Shown one piece after another: positions 18,562 to 27,589 of a DNA stretch of 64,000 bases. The notes under the pieces were generated by a model that saw only the letters and a list, made by a program, of their open reading frames with translations, had not been told where the DNA came from and did no database searches. The stretch lies in NCBI GenBank assembly GCA_049568075.1, contig CP144911.1; one strand, 5' to 3'. The DNA comes from Gottfriedia sp049568075. Its GTDB lineage: Bacteria > Bacillota > Bacilli > Bacillales > Bacillaceae_G. The stretch's first letter is position 1, and every line of letters begins with the position of its first letter. The position numbers and the translations under genes are program-made.

Positions 18562-18606
18562 AAAAAAATCAGAGAAACTGCCGTTTAGATTCTCTGATTT
18601 TTTTAT
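18562..18606. terminator. Terminator after the YebE-like gene
   Basis: AAAAAATCAGAGAA pairs with TTCTCTGATTTTTTT; the symmetry lets it serve the convergent YeiH-like gene too. Confidence 0.85.
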
Positions 18607-18655
18607 TTATTGATATATAGGGAAAAGTGGTTGCCAATTAAGAATGTATATCTAT

Positions 18656-19696
18656 TTAAACTAAAATAAATGTTATGAAAGATAGTAGAATTGATGTAAT
18701 GAATATGGCAATTAGAGGGCGTAATGATTTCGTACGTAATTCTTTTAGGTTAATATTTAATCCTAAGCCAGTCATTGACATTGTTAAGATAAATGATGTA
18801 AAAACAGCAATGTCTGACATGAAATTTTTAGATACTGGAACTTCTTTTCCAAGGACGTAACTCCCTACAAAACTCATAATTACAAATCCAATTAAAAACC
18901 ATGGAAACTCCAATTTTGCTTCTCCATCTAATTTTCCTTTCTTCTTCATCCAGAATAAAAGGATAAAACAAACCGGAATTAATAGAAAAACACGAGAAAG
19001 TTTGGCAAGCAATGCATGAGCGAGAGCATCTTGACCTGCAGGAGCAGCTGCTAAAGCAACATGAGCAATCTCGTGAAGACTTATTCCAGCCCAAGCTCCA
19101 TATTCAGTTGGACTAATCGGTAATAAAGGATAGATTAGAGTATAAATGATGGAAAAAATTGTGCCGACTAATGCTATGATCCCAACGGCCATAGCTGTGT
19201 CTTCATCTTTAGATTTTATTATTGGAGATACGGCAGCGATTGCAGCGGCGCCACAAATGCCTGTTCCAATACTTAATAATAAGGACAGATTAAAGTCTGC
19301 TTTAAGCCATTTTGCTATAAGCAAAAGAACAACAATCGATAATATAATTGTTCCAGCCCCTTTTAGTAATAAAGGCAAACCATCACTAAAAATGACAACC
19401 ATGTTTAGTTTTAATCCGTACAGTATGATGGCAAATCTTAAAAGTCTTTTTGAAGAGAATTGAATTCCTGCGCGTAATTTTTCAGGATAACCAAAAAATT
19501 GTCTATATACTAAAGCAAGTAAAATGGCACATGCAAGTGGTCCAACATGATCGAACCCTGGTAACTTTGCCAATAGAAAACCTAAAACAGCTATGATGAA
19601 TGTAAAAGCCACTCCATAGATCATTGCTACATTTAACTGTTTAATAGGCTTTTTTTGTTGCTCTGGTTTTGTATTGATTATTGCCTTTTGTTCCAT
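18656..19696 (-). CDS. YeiH-family putative sulfate exporter
   Basis: A membrane protein of about 346 aa with roughly ten TM helices, of the YeiH/UPF0324 family annotated as putative sulfate exporters. Conserved parts are GPLACAILLALVYRQFF, LRFAIILYGLKLNM, IGTGICGAAAIAAVSPIIKSKDEDTAMAVGIIALVGTIFSIIYTLIYP and WAGISLHEIAHVALAAA. I chose the ATG at 19696 (MEQKAII) because GAGGAG lies 9 nt before it; the longer frame from 19744 would place that site inside the gene. Function in Bacillus is not established. Confidence 0.85.
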   Translation of the reverse strand: MEQKAIINTKPEQQKKPIKQLNVAMIYGVAFTFIIAVLGFLLAKLPGFDHVGPLACAILLALVYRQFFGYPEKLRAGIQFSSKRLLRFAIILYGLKLNMVVIFSDGLPLLLKGAGTIILSIVVLLLIAKWLKADFNLSLLLSIGTGICGAAAIAAVSPIIKSKDEDTAMAVGIIALVGTIFSIIYTLIYPLLPISPTEYGAWAGISLHEIAHVALAAAPAGQDALAHALLAKLSRVFLLIPVCFILLFWMKKKGKLDGEAKLEFPWFLIGFVIMSFVGSYVLGKEVPVSKNFMSDIAVFTSFILTMSMTGLGLNINLKELRTKSLRPLIAIFITSILLSFITFILV

Positions 19697-19941
19697 CTTG
19701 TCCATCTCCTCGTGGCGTTCTATGTTATTATCGTATCGAAACATTTATCATAAGGAAAATAAATTATTATTATAGTTATGATAAGGAAATACGATAGGTG
19801 GAAAAAGAAGTTATAATTTAACTATAAATAAACAGAGCCTTTTTAAGTTTTGGCTTTGTTTTTTTATTTTAGAGCTAGGTGAATCTTAAAGTGTGTTTTA
19901 ATGGGACCTTATTATATGAATAACATCTTAATATTAGTTAG
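19697..19941. other. Intergenic region with an orphan terminator
   Basis: No gene is seen. ACAGAGCC (19832-19839) and GGCTTTGT (19852-19859) form a stem followed by a T run on the + strand, although no + strand gene lies just upstream; it may insulate the catabolic cluster or mark a lost gene. Confidence 0.45.
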
Positions 19942-19997
19942 ACTTACATACAAATTAAAATCTTTAATTTTATTTCATTTTTATTTATGAGTATACT
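19942..19997 (+). promoter_or_regulatory. Shared promoter module, copy A (CoA ligase operon)
   Basis: Core ATTAAAATCTTTAAT at 19954-19968, then TTTTATTT, and TATACT -10 at 19992-19997, 38 bp from core start to -10 start. The same layout and spacing recurs at five other places in the cluster. The core fits the LysR T-N11-A pattern and would span about -50 to -36. Confidence 0.8.
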
Positions 19998-20036
19998 TAG
20001 TGTAGTAATATTTTAAATATTCAAAATAATTAATTT

Positions 20037-20050
20037 ATAAAACGCTTTCA
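20037..20050 (-). promoter_or_regulatory. cre-like site (CcpA) in the leader of the CoA ligase gene
   Basis: Read on the - strand, TGAAAGCGTTTTAT matches the cre consensus TGWAARCGYWWWCW at 13 of 14 positions. It lies about 33 bp after the predicted transcription start, where CcpA acts as a roadblock. Confidence 0.6.
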
Positions 20051-20077
20051 AGCGGTTGGAAGGGGGGAATTCACTTA

Positions 20078-21592
20078 ATGAGCAATAACTTATACGAAAT
20101 CTTAAATAGAAGCGCTATTAATTTCCCGGATAGTATTGCTTATATGTATGGTGATCAGTGTGTTACATATAGGAAATTAAATCAGCTTGTAAATCAATTT
20201 GCTACCGGAATGTCTGCACAAGGAATCGGCAAAGGAGATGGAGTTGCCCTTTTATTAGGAAATAGCCCAGAATTTCTCATTGCTTACTATGGAATATTGC
20301 GACTAGGTGCATTTCTTGTTCCAATTAATCCTTTATTTACCCAAGATGAAATCAGCTACATATTAGAAAATAGTCAAGTAAAAGCGGTTATTGCTCATGA
20401 ATCTGTTGAGCCAACGTTATCAGATCTAAAGAAACAGTTGGTTAATCTAAATTTAGTCATTTATACAGAAGCAAAGAAACAGGAATGGACATGGGAACAC
20501 CTTATGAAATCAGGAACAAGTGTAATTGGAAGTCCATTTATTGATCAAGAAGATCTAGCAGTTATTCTGTACACATCAGGTACTACAGGCAAACCAAAGG
20601 GTGCAATGTTAACACATCGAAATTTGGCTTCGAATGCAGATTCTATTTCTAAATTACTTGAACTGGATGAAAACGACCGAGTAGTGGCTGTTCTGCCAAT
20701 GTTCCATGTTTTCTGTATGACAGTTTGTTTGAACGCATCGATTACTTGTGGCGCAACAGTTATAATTCAGCCTAAATTCAGCCCAGTTGATGTAGTAGGT
20801 ACCATTCATAAAAGAAATGCCACGGTATTTGCAGGAGTACCTACGATGTACAATTTTATTAATCAATTACCTGAAGCTTCATCGGAGCATTTCAAATCCA
20901 TTCGTATTTGTATTTCAGGTGGTGCGTCGATTCCTGTAGAGCTTCTACAAAAATTTGAAAGTAAGTTCAATGTACCTATATTAGAGGGATATGGACTTTC
21001 TGAAACAGCCCCACTTGTTGCAATTAATCCATTAAAAGGAATTAGGAAACCAGGTTCAATCGGAAGAAATATTCCCGCTGTTCAAAGCAAAGTAGTTGAT
21101 AAATTTGGAGAAGAATTACCAAGAGGCGAGGTTGGAGAATTGGTTGTTCAAGGACCAAATGTAATGAAGGGATATTTAGGAATGCAGGAAGCTACATTGG
21201 CTGCTTTTAAAAACGGGTGGTTTTACACCGGTGATCTCGCAACAATGGACGAAGATGGATACATCTACATTCTTGACCGAAAGAAGGACATGATTATTGT
21301 TGGAGGTTACAATGTTTATCCTCGTGAAGTGGAAGAAGTACTATATCAACATGCCGCAGTTGTAGAGGCAGCAGTAGTTGGCGTACCTAATAAAGAATAC
21401 GGAGAAAGTGTAAAAGCATACGTCGTAGTTAAAGATGAACAGTTTACAGAGAACGATATTATTCAATTTTGTAAAGATAAGCTAGTTAAATACAAGCTTC
21501 CTAAATATGTAGAATTTTTTAAAGAGCTACCAAAGAATTCAACTGGGAAGATTTTACGTAGAGAGTTAAGAGAATTGACTGAAGTGAAGTAA
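20078..21592 (+). CDS. Acyl-CoA ligase (AMP-forming), FadD/LcfB-like
   Basis: A 504-aa ANL-superfamily ligase that activates a carboxylic acid to its CoA thioester via an acyl-adenylate. Motifs are AVILYTSGTTGKPKGAMLTHRN (P-loop, about 163-184), EGYGLSETAP (about 304-313), GWFYTGDLATMDEDGYIYILDRKKDMIIVGGYNVYPREVEE (hinge region) and the catalytic lysine in PKNSTGKILRREL near the C-terminus. It looks like a medium/long-chain type, but the cluster's other enzymes make an unusual carboxylate equally likely. ATG follows AAGGGGGG. It is the first gene after module copy A and a cre-like site and leads an operon with the TauD and MFS genes. Confidence 0.88.
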   Translation: MSNNLYEILNRSAINFPDSIAYMYGDQCVTYRKLNQLVNQFATGMSAQGIGKGDGVALLLGNSPEFLIAYYGILRLGAFLVPINPLFTQDEISYILENSQVKAVIAHESVEPTLSDLKKQLVNLNLVIYTEAKKQEWTWEHLMKSGTSVIGSPFIDQEDLAVILYTSGTTGKPKGAMLTHRNLASNADSISKLLELDENDRVVAVLPMFHVFCMTVCLNASITCGATVIIQPKFSPVDVVGTIHKRNATVFAGVPTMYNFINQLPEASSEHFKSIRICISGGASIPVELLQKFESKFNVPILEGYGLSETAPLVAINPLKGIRKPGSIGRNIPAVQSKVVDKFGEELPRGEVGELVVQGPNVMKGYLGMQEATLAAFKNGWFYTGDLATMDEDGYIYILDRKKDMIIVGGYNVYPREVEEVLYQHAAVVEAAVVGVPNKEYGESVKAYVVVKDEQFTENDIIQFCKDKLVKYKLPKYVEFFKELPKNSTGKILRRELRELTEVK

Positions 21593-21625
21593 ACAAATAA
21601 ATCATTCATAAAGGGAGGATTCATT

Positions 21626-22681
21626 ATGTCAACAATTTTAAAGGAAAAGGTTAAAGGGCAAGTAGCTTGGAAAGGAACAGACTTAGCAAAAGATGAATCT
21701 TGGATTTATCACTTATCTGAGGAAACAATTGTTGAGCTTGAAAATGCACTAGCACATGTTAAACAAAAAGGGTTAAGAGCACCAAATTTTAACAAAGAAG
21801 ACTTCCAAGTTCCAAATCTTTTAAATGAAATTGATTACTTTGTTGAAGAACTTGAGAATGGAAGGGGATTTCTATTAATTCGAGGTTTACCGATTGAAGG
21901 ATATACAGATGAAGAAGCAAGTATCATTTATTGGGGACTTGGCCTTCATATGGGTACTCCAGTATCGCAAAATGCAAATGGTGAACTTTTAGGGCACGTT
22001 AGAGATCAAGGTCTTAGTTTAGCAAATTCAAACGTTCGTGGTTACCAAACGAAACTGCATCTTCCTTTTCATGCTGATGGTTCTGATGTAGTAGGTTTAT
22101 TAAGTCTACGAAAAGGGAAATCAGGGGGGGAAAGTAGCATTATAAGCTCGATGGCAGTTTACAACGAAATTCTAGAGAAGAACCCAGAATATTTAGGAAT
22201 ACTATGTCGTCCGTTTAACTTTGATCGCCGTGGAGAAGAGGGGCCAGGAGAATCGCCAATATTTACGTCACCAATTTTTAGTTACTATGATGGAAAACTA
22301 AGTTGCCGATATGTTCGTTTATTTATCGAGTCAGCACAAGCGAAAACGGGTATCCAGCTATCAAAAGTTGAAATTGAAGCATTAGATTTACTGGACTCTC
22401 TACTTCATGATGAAAATTTACATTTCAATATGATGCTGGAACCAGGTGATATGCAATTTGTAAATAATTACACGGTTCTTCATTCACGAACTCAATACGA
22501 AGATTATGAAGAACTAGATCAAAAACGTCATTTGTTAAGATTATGGCTCACAATGCCAAATGGCCGTGAAATTTCTCCGGATTTCGCAATGTTTTTTGAC
22601 GAAAATACTGGAAAACCGGGTCGTGGCGGTGTACCTGCACGTAATAAAACAGCGGGCGGTATTGTTGAAACTTTAAAGTAA
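21626..22681 (+). CDS. TauD/TfdA-type Fe(II)/2-oxoglutarate dioxygenase, paralogue 1
   Basis: A 351-aa double-stranded beta-helix oxygenase that should use Fe(II), O2 and 2-oxoglutarate to hydroxylate or cleave its substrate. The 2-His-1-carboxylate triad is H149 and D151 in LPFHADGSD and H286 in YTVLHSRTQYED; the 2-oxoglutarate-binding arginine is likely in KRHLLRLWLTMPNG. ENGRGFLLIRGLP near residue 90 is the conserved family segment. A paralogue of nearly the same sequence lies two genes on. It has a longer C-terminal tail (GKPGRGGVPARNKTAGG) than the paralogue. The site AAAGGGAGG precedes the ATG. The substrate is not known. Confidence 0.85.
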   Translation: MSTILKEKVKGQVAWKGTDLAKDESWIYHLSEETIVELENALAHVKQKGLRAPNFNKEDFQVPNLLNEIDYFVEELENGRGFLLIRGLPIEGYTDEEASIIYWGLGLHMGTPVSQNANGELLGHVRDQGLSLANSNVRGYQTKLHLPFHADGSDVVGLLSLRKGKSGGESSIISSMAVYNEILEKNPEYLGILCRPFNFDRRGEEGPGESPIFTSPIFSYYDGKLSCRYVRLFIESAQAKTGIQLSKVEIEALDLLDSLLHDENLHFNMMLEPGDMQFVNNYTVLHSRTQYEDYEELDQKRHLLRLWLTMPNGREISPDFAMFFDENTGKPGRGGVPARNKTAGGIVETLK

Positions 22682-22705
22682 TTTAACTTCTGTAAGAATG
22701 AGTGT

Positions 22706-22737
22706 GAACACCTTTTCCTTTTTTGGAAAAGGTGTTC
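22706..22737 (+). other. Strong intercistronic hairpin between dioxygenase 1 and MFS 1
   Basis: GAACACCTTTTCC pairs perfectly with GGAAAAGGTGTTC around a 6-nt loop. Only a weak T-rich tail follows, so it may partly terminate or protect the upstream message. Confidence 0.75.
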
Positions 22738-22768
22738 CTTAAATAGTGAAAAGTGAGGATATACTTGT

Positions 22769-24058
22769 ATGTCAAAAACTCCAAAGTATGCTTGGGTAAT
22801 CTTATTATTTCTAGTTCTTACCGGTATGATCAACCAAGTCGATAAAATTATCATTGGTTTGGTTTCTGTTCCTTTAATGAAAGAATTACATTTAAGTCCA
22901 ACAAAATGGGGAGTTGTAGGAAGTTCATTTTTTTGGTTTTTTACATTTTCTTCAATAATACTTGGAGGAATGGCTGATTCAAAAAATACAAAAAAAATGC
23001 TGACATGGCTTTCATTGGTTTGGCTAATTGTGCAGTTTGCAACTCCTTTTGCTTCTAGCCTAACTTTGCTTTTGATAACAAGAATGTTTTTAGGATTAGG
23101 TGAAGGTCCAGCTCCTGCTCTTTCTACAGCAATCATGGGAAAATGGTTCCCAAAACATAGGCATGGTATAGGTTTTGGTGCGGTTCTTTTAGGAACGACC
23201 GGGGGTTCGGCAATCGCTTCTCCCTTATTAATATCATTAATTGATAAACAAGGATGGAAATCGGCATTTTTAATGATGGGAGTTCTTGGACTAATCGTGT
23301 TAGTTTTATGGTTAATTTTCGGTAAAGAAAGTCCAACAGAAATTGGACTACCAGCCATGCATCAAACGGAGCACCAGCCTAGCCTACCTAAAGTATCAAT
23401 GCGACAGTTTTTTCCGTATCTATTTTCTAAAAACTTTATATTAACCGTTTTGTGCGGTGGATGTGCATATTGGTTATTATCCATTCAGGCAGTATGGTTC
23501 CCGTCTTATTTTACAAAAATTCAACAGTTTGACTCTCAGACTTTAAAACTAGCGGTATCCCTGCCTTTTCTTTTTGCAGCTTTTTGTCAAATTGGATTTT
23601 CTATGCTATCTGATCGTCTTTACCGCAAAACAGGCAATATTCGTAAAGCCCGTATTAATCTTGCGGGTATCATGATGATGTTATCTTCTATTTGTCTATA
23701 TCTAGCAATAACCGTGAATTCAGTTACGATGTCTATTGTTTTCTTTACACTCGCACCTGGTTTTGCGTATGTAATCCTTTCACTTGCTTCTGCTATATTG
23801 ATGGAGTTCTTTTCTCCCGAGAACATTGGTAAAGCACAGGGGGCATTCATTGCTTTTGCAAGTATATCTAGTATTATTGCTCCACTTGTTTTCGGATACT
23901 TTATTCAACATTCACTAACTGAAGCAATTGGTTATCATTACGCGTTTGGATTTTCTTCATTAGGAATGCTGATAATAGGAATCGTATTTTGGCTTGGTGT
24001 ACATCCCGCAAATCGAAGAAACGCAATAAATGAATCGGGGGAGCAAATGAGTAGTTAA
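22769..24058 (+). CDS. MFS transporter, paralogue 1
   Basis: A 429-aa major facilitator protein with 12 predicted TM helices, probably an uptake symporter for the cluster's acidic substrate. The loop 2-3 motif reads GGMADSKNTKKM (a variant of GxxxDrxGrr), GLGEGPAPALSTAIMGKWFPKHRHG is the TM4-TM5 stretch seen in the anion:cation symporter branch, and LSDRLYRKTGNIRKARIN is the repeat after TM8. A close paralogue of equal length lies at 27590-28879. It is placed between the two TauD genes. Confidence 0.87.
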   Translation: MSKTPKYAWVILLFLVLTGMINQVDKIIIGLVSVPLMKELHLSPTKWGVVGSSFFWFFTFSSIILGGMADSKNTKKMLTWLSLVWLIVQFATPFASSLTLLLITRMFLGLGEGPAPALSTAIMGKWFPKHRHGIGFGAVLLGTTGGSAIASPLLISLIDKQGWKSAFLMMGVLGLIVLVLWLIFGKESPTEIGLPAMHQTEHQPSLPKVSMRQFFPYLFSKNFILTVLCGGCAYWLLSIQAVWFPSYFTKIQQFDSQTLKLAVSLPFLFAAFCQIGFSMLSDRLYRKTGNIRKARINLAGIMMMLSSICLYLAITVNSVTMSIVFFTLAPGFAYVILSLASAILMEFFSPENIGKAQGAFIAFASISSIIAPLVFGYFIQHSLTEAIGYHYAFGFSSLGMLIIGIVFWLGVHPANRRNAINESGEQMSS

Positions 24059-24126
24059 GGAATGATCTGCAAGTAAACTATTCGGCAATTAAATTAATAA
24101 TCTTCAATTTCGAAGGAGGAGTTTTA

Positions 24127-25125
24127 ATGTCAGTCATTTTAAATGAAAAAATTCAAGGGCGATCTGCTTGGAAAGGTATTGATCTTGCTAAGGATGAATC
24201 ATGGATTTATTTTTTAACCGATACAACAATTGCTGCACTTGAGAAGGCCGTATTATATGTTCAACAAAAAGGGTTAAAAGCACCTGATTTTAAAAAGGAT
24301 GATTTTCCAATTCCTGATTTAGCTGACGAAATTAAGTACTTTGTTGACGAATTAGAGAATGGAAGAGGTTTTCTTTTAATCCGTGGATTGCCAATGGATC
24401 GATATTCCGATGAAGAAGCAAGTATCATTTACTGGGGGCTTGGACTCCATTTAGGACTGCCAATCATTCAAAGTAAAAATGGGGAACTCCTAGGTCATAT
24501 TAAAAATGTAGGCAAGGACTTTAAAGATAATACAAAAGTACGTGGCTACCAAACGAATGTACATCTTGATTATCATACAGACCTTGCTGATGTGGTTGGT
24601 TTACTATGTCTTCGTAAAGCCAAATCTGGTGGTTTAAGTAGTATCGCGAGTGCGATGTCGATCTATAATGAAATTCTGGAAAAACGCCCAGAATATCTTG
24701 AAATTCTCTATCGTTCATTTGCCCATGACCTTCGCGGGGAGGAAACGCCAGGTCAATCACCTGTCGTTCAATCACCAATCTTTAGTTATTTCGATGGTAA
24801 ATTAAGCTGCAGATATATTCGCCAGTATGTCCAATCTGCACAAACGAAAACAGGTATCCATTTGTCGAAAGAGGAAATTGAAGCATTTGATTTTATTGAT
24901 TCCCTTACTCATGATAAAAACTTCCATATCGATATGATGATGGAACCAGGTGACATGCAATTCGTTAATAATTATACTGTTTTCCATTCACGTACTCATT
25001 TTGAAGATTTTGAGGAAGAGGGTAAAAAACGTCATTTATTAAGATTATGGCTTATGATGCCAAATGGTCGTAAAATTGCTCCAGGTTTTGAGTTTTATAT
25101 TGGTGGGGCACCCATAAATAGTTAA
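24127..25125 (+). CDS. TauD/TfdA-type Fe(II)/2-oxoglutarate dioxygenase, paralogue 2
   Basis: A 332-aa paralogue of the dioxygenase at 21626. The metal triad is kept: H150 and D152 in LDYHTDLADV and H287 in YTVFHSRTHFED, followed by KRHLLRLWLMMPNGR. Residues around the triad differ (LDYHTD against LPFHAD), which suggests a changed substrate pocket. A consensus GAAGGAGGAG precedes the ATG. A very long hairpin follows the gene. Confidence 0.85.
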   Translation: MSVILNEKIQGRSAWKGIDLAKDESWIYFLTDTTIAALEKAVLYVQQKGLKAPDFKKDDFPIPDLADEIKYFVDELENGRGFLLIRGLPMDRYSDEEASIIYWGLGLHLGLPIIQSKNGELLGHIKNVGKDFKDNTKVRGYQTNVHLDYHTDLADVVGLLCLRKAKSGGLSSIASAMSIYNEILEKRPEYLEILYRSFAHDLRGEETPGQSPVVQSPIFSYFDGKLSCRYIRQYVQSAQTKTGIHLSKEEIEAFDFIDSLTHDKNFHIDMMMEPGDMQFVNNYTVFHSRTHFEDFEEEGKKRHLLRLWLMMPNGRKIAPGFEFYIGGAPINS

Positions 25126-25152
25126 AGAACAGGGAAATTTAGCTTATTAAGT

Positions 25153-25207
25153 AATTGGTGATTTTATTCAGGGATGACATGAATAAGATCACCAATTTAT
25201 CATTTAG
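25153..25207 (+). other. Long intercistronic hairpin after dioxygenase 2
   Basis: An 18-bp stem forms between 25153-25170 and 25190-25207 (ends AATTGGTGAT / ATCACCAATT) with a single wobble and a 19-nt loop. There is no T run, so it is more likely an RNA-processing or stability element than a terminator. Confidence 0.7.
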
Positions 25208-25263
25208 ATTGACTAATTGTCTGGATAAAAGTATAAAAATAAAACGAGAGAGGATGATATTGT

Positions 25264-26214
25264 TTGGCAAAGTTAGATCCGCAAGCGGAGAAGTTTTTAA
25301 GTGTACTAAAACAGATGCCACCTATTCATGAACTGGAACCCAAAATTGTAAGAGAAATGCTATCAAAGTCACCTCGTCCTCTTGTAAATCTAGAAGGATT
25401 ATCAAAAGTAGAGGACTTTATGATTCCAGTCAGTAATAATGAAGAAATTAATTGTCGAGTTTACATGCCAGAAGGTCAAGGTCCCTTTCCAATATTCATA
25501 TACTATCATGGAGGGGGATGGGTTCTTGGGGATATTGAATCAACGGACGCAAGCTGTTGTTTAATTGCTAATAGAACAAAGAGGATTGTTGTATCAGTAA
25601 ACTATCGCCTTGCACCAGAATATAAGTTTCCAACAGCAGTGGAAGATGCATTTTCAGCTTTGGAATGGGTTTATGAAAATGGTATTTCCTTTAATGGGGA
25701 TGTCTCTAGATTGATCGTTGGTGGAGATAGTGTAGGTGGAAATCTTGCTACAGTCGTTACAATGATTGCAAGAGACAGAAAAGGTCCTAGCATTGCGGGA
25801 CAAGTTTTAATTTATCCCCCAACGAATCTTGAGTTCAATACAGAATCACATCAGTTGTTTGCGAAAGGATTTGGTTTAGATCGAGAACAGCTAATTTGGT
25901 TCCGAACTCATTATTTAAGCAATGAAGAGGATAAGACGGATGAGTACGCTTCTCCGTTAATAGCAAAAGACTTAAGTGGCCTTCCAAAAGCATTAATCAT
26001 TACGGCGGAAAATGATGTACTACGGGATGAAGGAGCAGCCTATGCCAATCGGCTGAAACAGTTTGGAGTACAAGTTGAATATGTGTGTGAACCTGGAATG
26101 ATCCACGGCTATTTTGCACATATGGCAATATTTTCGAACAATATTGAATCGACGGTTTCTAAGATCGATAAATTTTTACGATCAGACTGTGACAAAAGCT
26201 TGCAATCAGTGTGA
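25264..26214 (+). CDS. Alpha/beta hydrolase of the hormone-sensitive lipase family
   Basis: A 316-aa esterase. The oxyanion-hole motif HGGGW begins at H82, the nucleophile is S156 in GGDSVGGN, the acid is in ITAENDVLRDEG and the base in PGMIHGYF. The N-terminal cap (about 1-70) is typical of the family. It likely removes an ester group from the cluster's substrate. The start is TTG at 25264 with GAGAGG 11 nt upstream; this is a weak signal and no other in-frame start is better. It is the last gene of the CoA-ligase-led series and is followed by a terminator. Confidence 0.87.
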   Translation: MAKLDPQAEKFLSVLKQMPPIHELEPKIVREMLSKSPRPLVNLEGLSKVEDFMIPVSNNEEINCRVYMPEGQGPFPIFIYYHGGGWVLGDIESTDASCCLIANRTKRIVVSVNYRLAPEYKFPTAVEDAFSALEWVYENGISFNGDVSRLIVGGDSVGGNLATVVTMIARDRKGPSIAGQVLIYPPTNLEFNTESHQLFAKGFGLDREQLIWFRTHYLSNEEDKTDEYASPLIAKDLSGLPKALIITAENDVLRDEGAAYANRLKQFGVQVEYVCEPGMIHGYFAHMAIFSNNIESTVSKIDKFLRSDCDKSLQSV

Positions 26215-26248
26215 GAATCAATTTTTAGGAATTTGTTTACGCACTTAA

Positions 26249-26280
26249 AGAGCCTCAAAAATTGTGAGGCTCTATTTCTT
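26249..26280. terminator. Terminator between the esterase and the convergent SDR gene
   Basis: AGAGCCTCA (26249-26257) pairs with TGAGGCTCT (26265-26273), followed by ATTTCTTT. Confidence 0.75.
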
Positions 26281-26333
26281 TGAATTATTAACTTATAAAC
26301 TATGAAACCGTAAAACCATTTCAAATAAGTATA

Positions 26334-27107
26334 TTAAAAATAAACGGTATTTCCGATGCCACCAGTTACTGGTATTACTTCTCCAGTTATTGATGCTGAT
26401 AAAGGTGATGCTAGGAAAGTAACGACGTAAGCAATCTCCTCAGGAGTAATCAAGCGACCGAGAGAATTTAGTGATTTAACTTGTTGAATTGCTTCTTCAT
26501 TCGTTACTTTGTCTCTAAAAGTTTCAGTATCAACAATTCCAGGATAGATTGCATTGACGTTAATTCCATGCTTTCCTAATTCCATTGATGCAGATTTTGT
26601 TAAATGGACGACAGATGCGTTACGTGGACCAGAGCTAAAGTAATTGCCACCAATCCTAGCAGCTAGTCCACTGATATTAATAATTCGTCCCCACTTGTTT
26701 TCAATCATATGTGGCGCAACGGCTCTAATACTACGAAAATACCCCATATATTTTTCTTCAAAATCCTTTATAATAAGTTCTTCTTTAATACTATTAAAGT
26801 CCTCAGGCTCATGACCACCAACGCGGGCTCCACTGTTAATTAGTATATCTATGCTTCCCATTTTTGCTGCTGATTTTTCTACTAGATTTAAGATGGAGTC
26901 TGGATCGGTAGTGTCAGCTACGATTGGGTAAATATTTCGACTAGTTTCTTGTGCCAGTTCCTCTGCTGCAATCTTTAGCGTGGATTCATTTCTTGAACAA
27001 ATCGTACAATCTACACCTTCAAGAGCTAGCTGGCGGGCAACAGCTTTACCAATACCTCGACTACCTCCAACAATAAGTGCTTTTTTTTCTTGTAATTTTA
27101 AGTCCAT
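26334..27107 (-). CDS. SDR family protein with altered catalytic motif
   Basis: A 257-aa short-chain dehydrogenase/reductase fold. The cofactor motif VGGSRGIGKAVA and the structural NSGA and NISG stretches are present. At the place of the usual YxxxK it reads SGPRNASVVHLTK, so by alignment to the LTK end both the tyrosine and the lysine appear replaced (S and N). GPRNA/GARNA variants exist in some uncharacterised SDRs. Catalysis as a plain ketoreductase is therefore doubtful. It is transcribed divergently from MFS paralogue 2 with module copy F in front. Confidence 0.8.
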   Translation of the reverse strand: MDLKLQEKKALIVGGSRGIGKAVARQLALEGVDCTICSRNESTLKIAAEELAQETSRNIYPIVADTTDPDSILNLVEKSAAKMGSIDILINSGARVGGHEPEDFNSIKEELIIKDFEEKYMGYFRSIRAVAPHMIENKWGRIINISGLAARIGGNYFSSGPRNASVVHLTKSASMELGKHGINVNAIYPGIVDTETFRDKVTNEEAIQQVKSLNSLGRLITPEEIAYVVTFLASPLSASITGEVIPVTGGIGNTVYF

Positions 27108-27182
27108 TGTTCAGCCTCCAGTTCGATTCAATAGTACTAGAAAAAAATTGAATGATATAGTATTTACTCATTTCTATACTTA

Positions 27183-27236
27183 ATTGTACCTATAAATAAT
27201 ATTTATATAAAATTAAAGATTCTAATTTGTAATTTA
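27183..27236 (-). promoter_or_regulatory. Shared promoter module, copy F (- strand, SDR gene)
   Basis: On the - strand the core ATTAGAATCTTTAAT (27226 down to 27212) is followed by TACAAT (27188 down to 27183), again 38 bp from start to start. It faces the SDR gene at 26334-27107. Confidence 0.75.
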
Positions 27237-27312
27237 GTTGTACTAATATATCGTGGTGTGATAGTTTCCTGTTCCTATGATACAATGGTACGTATTTCAT
27301 ATATTAGTAGTA

Positions 27313-27367
27313 TTTACATGTAAGTTAAAATGTTTTATTTTATTTAACTGAAAATTATGAATATAAT
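27313..27367 (+). promoter_or_regulatory. Shared promoter module, copy B (MFS paralogue 2)
   Basis: Core GTTAAAATGTTTTAT at 27324-27338 and TATAAT at 27362-27367, 38 bp start to start. The leader to the TTG start is long, about 215 nt, and has no gene. Confidence 0.75.
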
Positions 27368-27474
27368 AAATATAAAGAATATTTTAATGTAATTAAAGTT
27401 ATAAAATGAATCAATTTAAATAAAGGGGGGAAGGGCATCTTTGTCATTTGGTAGAGAAGGTGATAGAACAATTT

Positions 27475-27488
27475 TGTAAGCGCTTTAC
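27475..27488 (+). promoter_or_regulatory. cre-like site in the leader of MFS paralogue 2
   Basis: TGTAAGCGCTTTAC matches cre at 12 of 14 positions and contains the perfect AAGCGCTT centre. It lies about 100 nt into the transcript. Confidence 0.45.
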
Positions 27489-27589
27489 CAAAACGGAAGA
27501 ATTGTTAATTTGTTATAAACGCTTTAGTTAGAAAACAAGTTGCATTTTAGAGATGTTCAATAATTAGAAGGAAAGAAAGGGAGATTTTT

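Noticed and set aside
22528..23358. A 276-aa - strand frame over the dioxygenase/MFS junction
   Set aside because: It overlaps two well-supported + strand genes and shows no family features or start signals.
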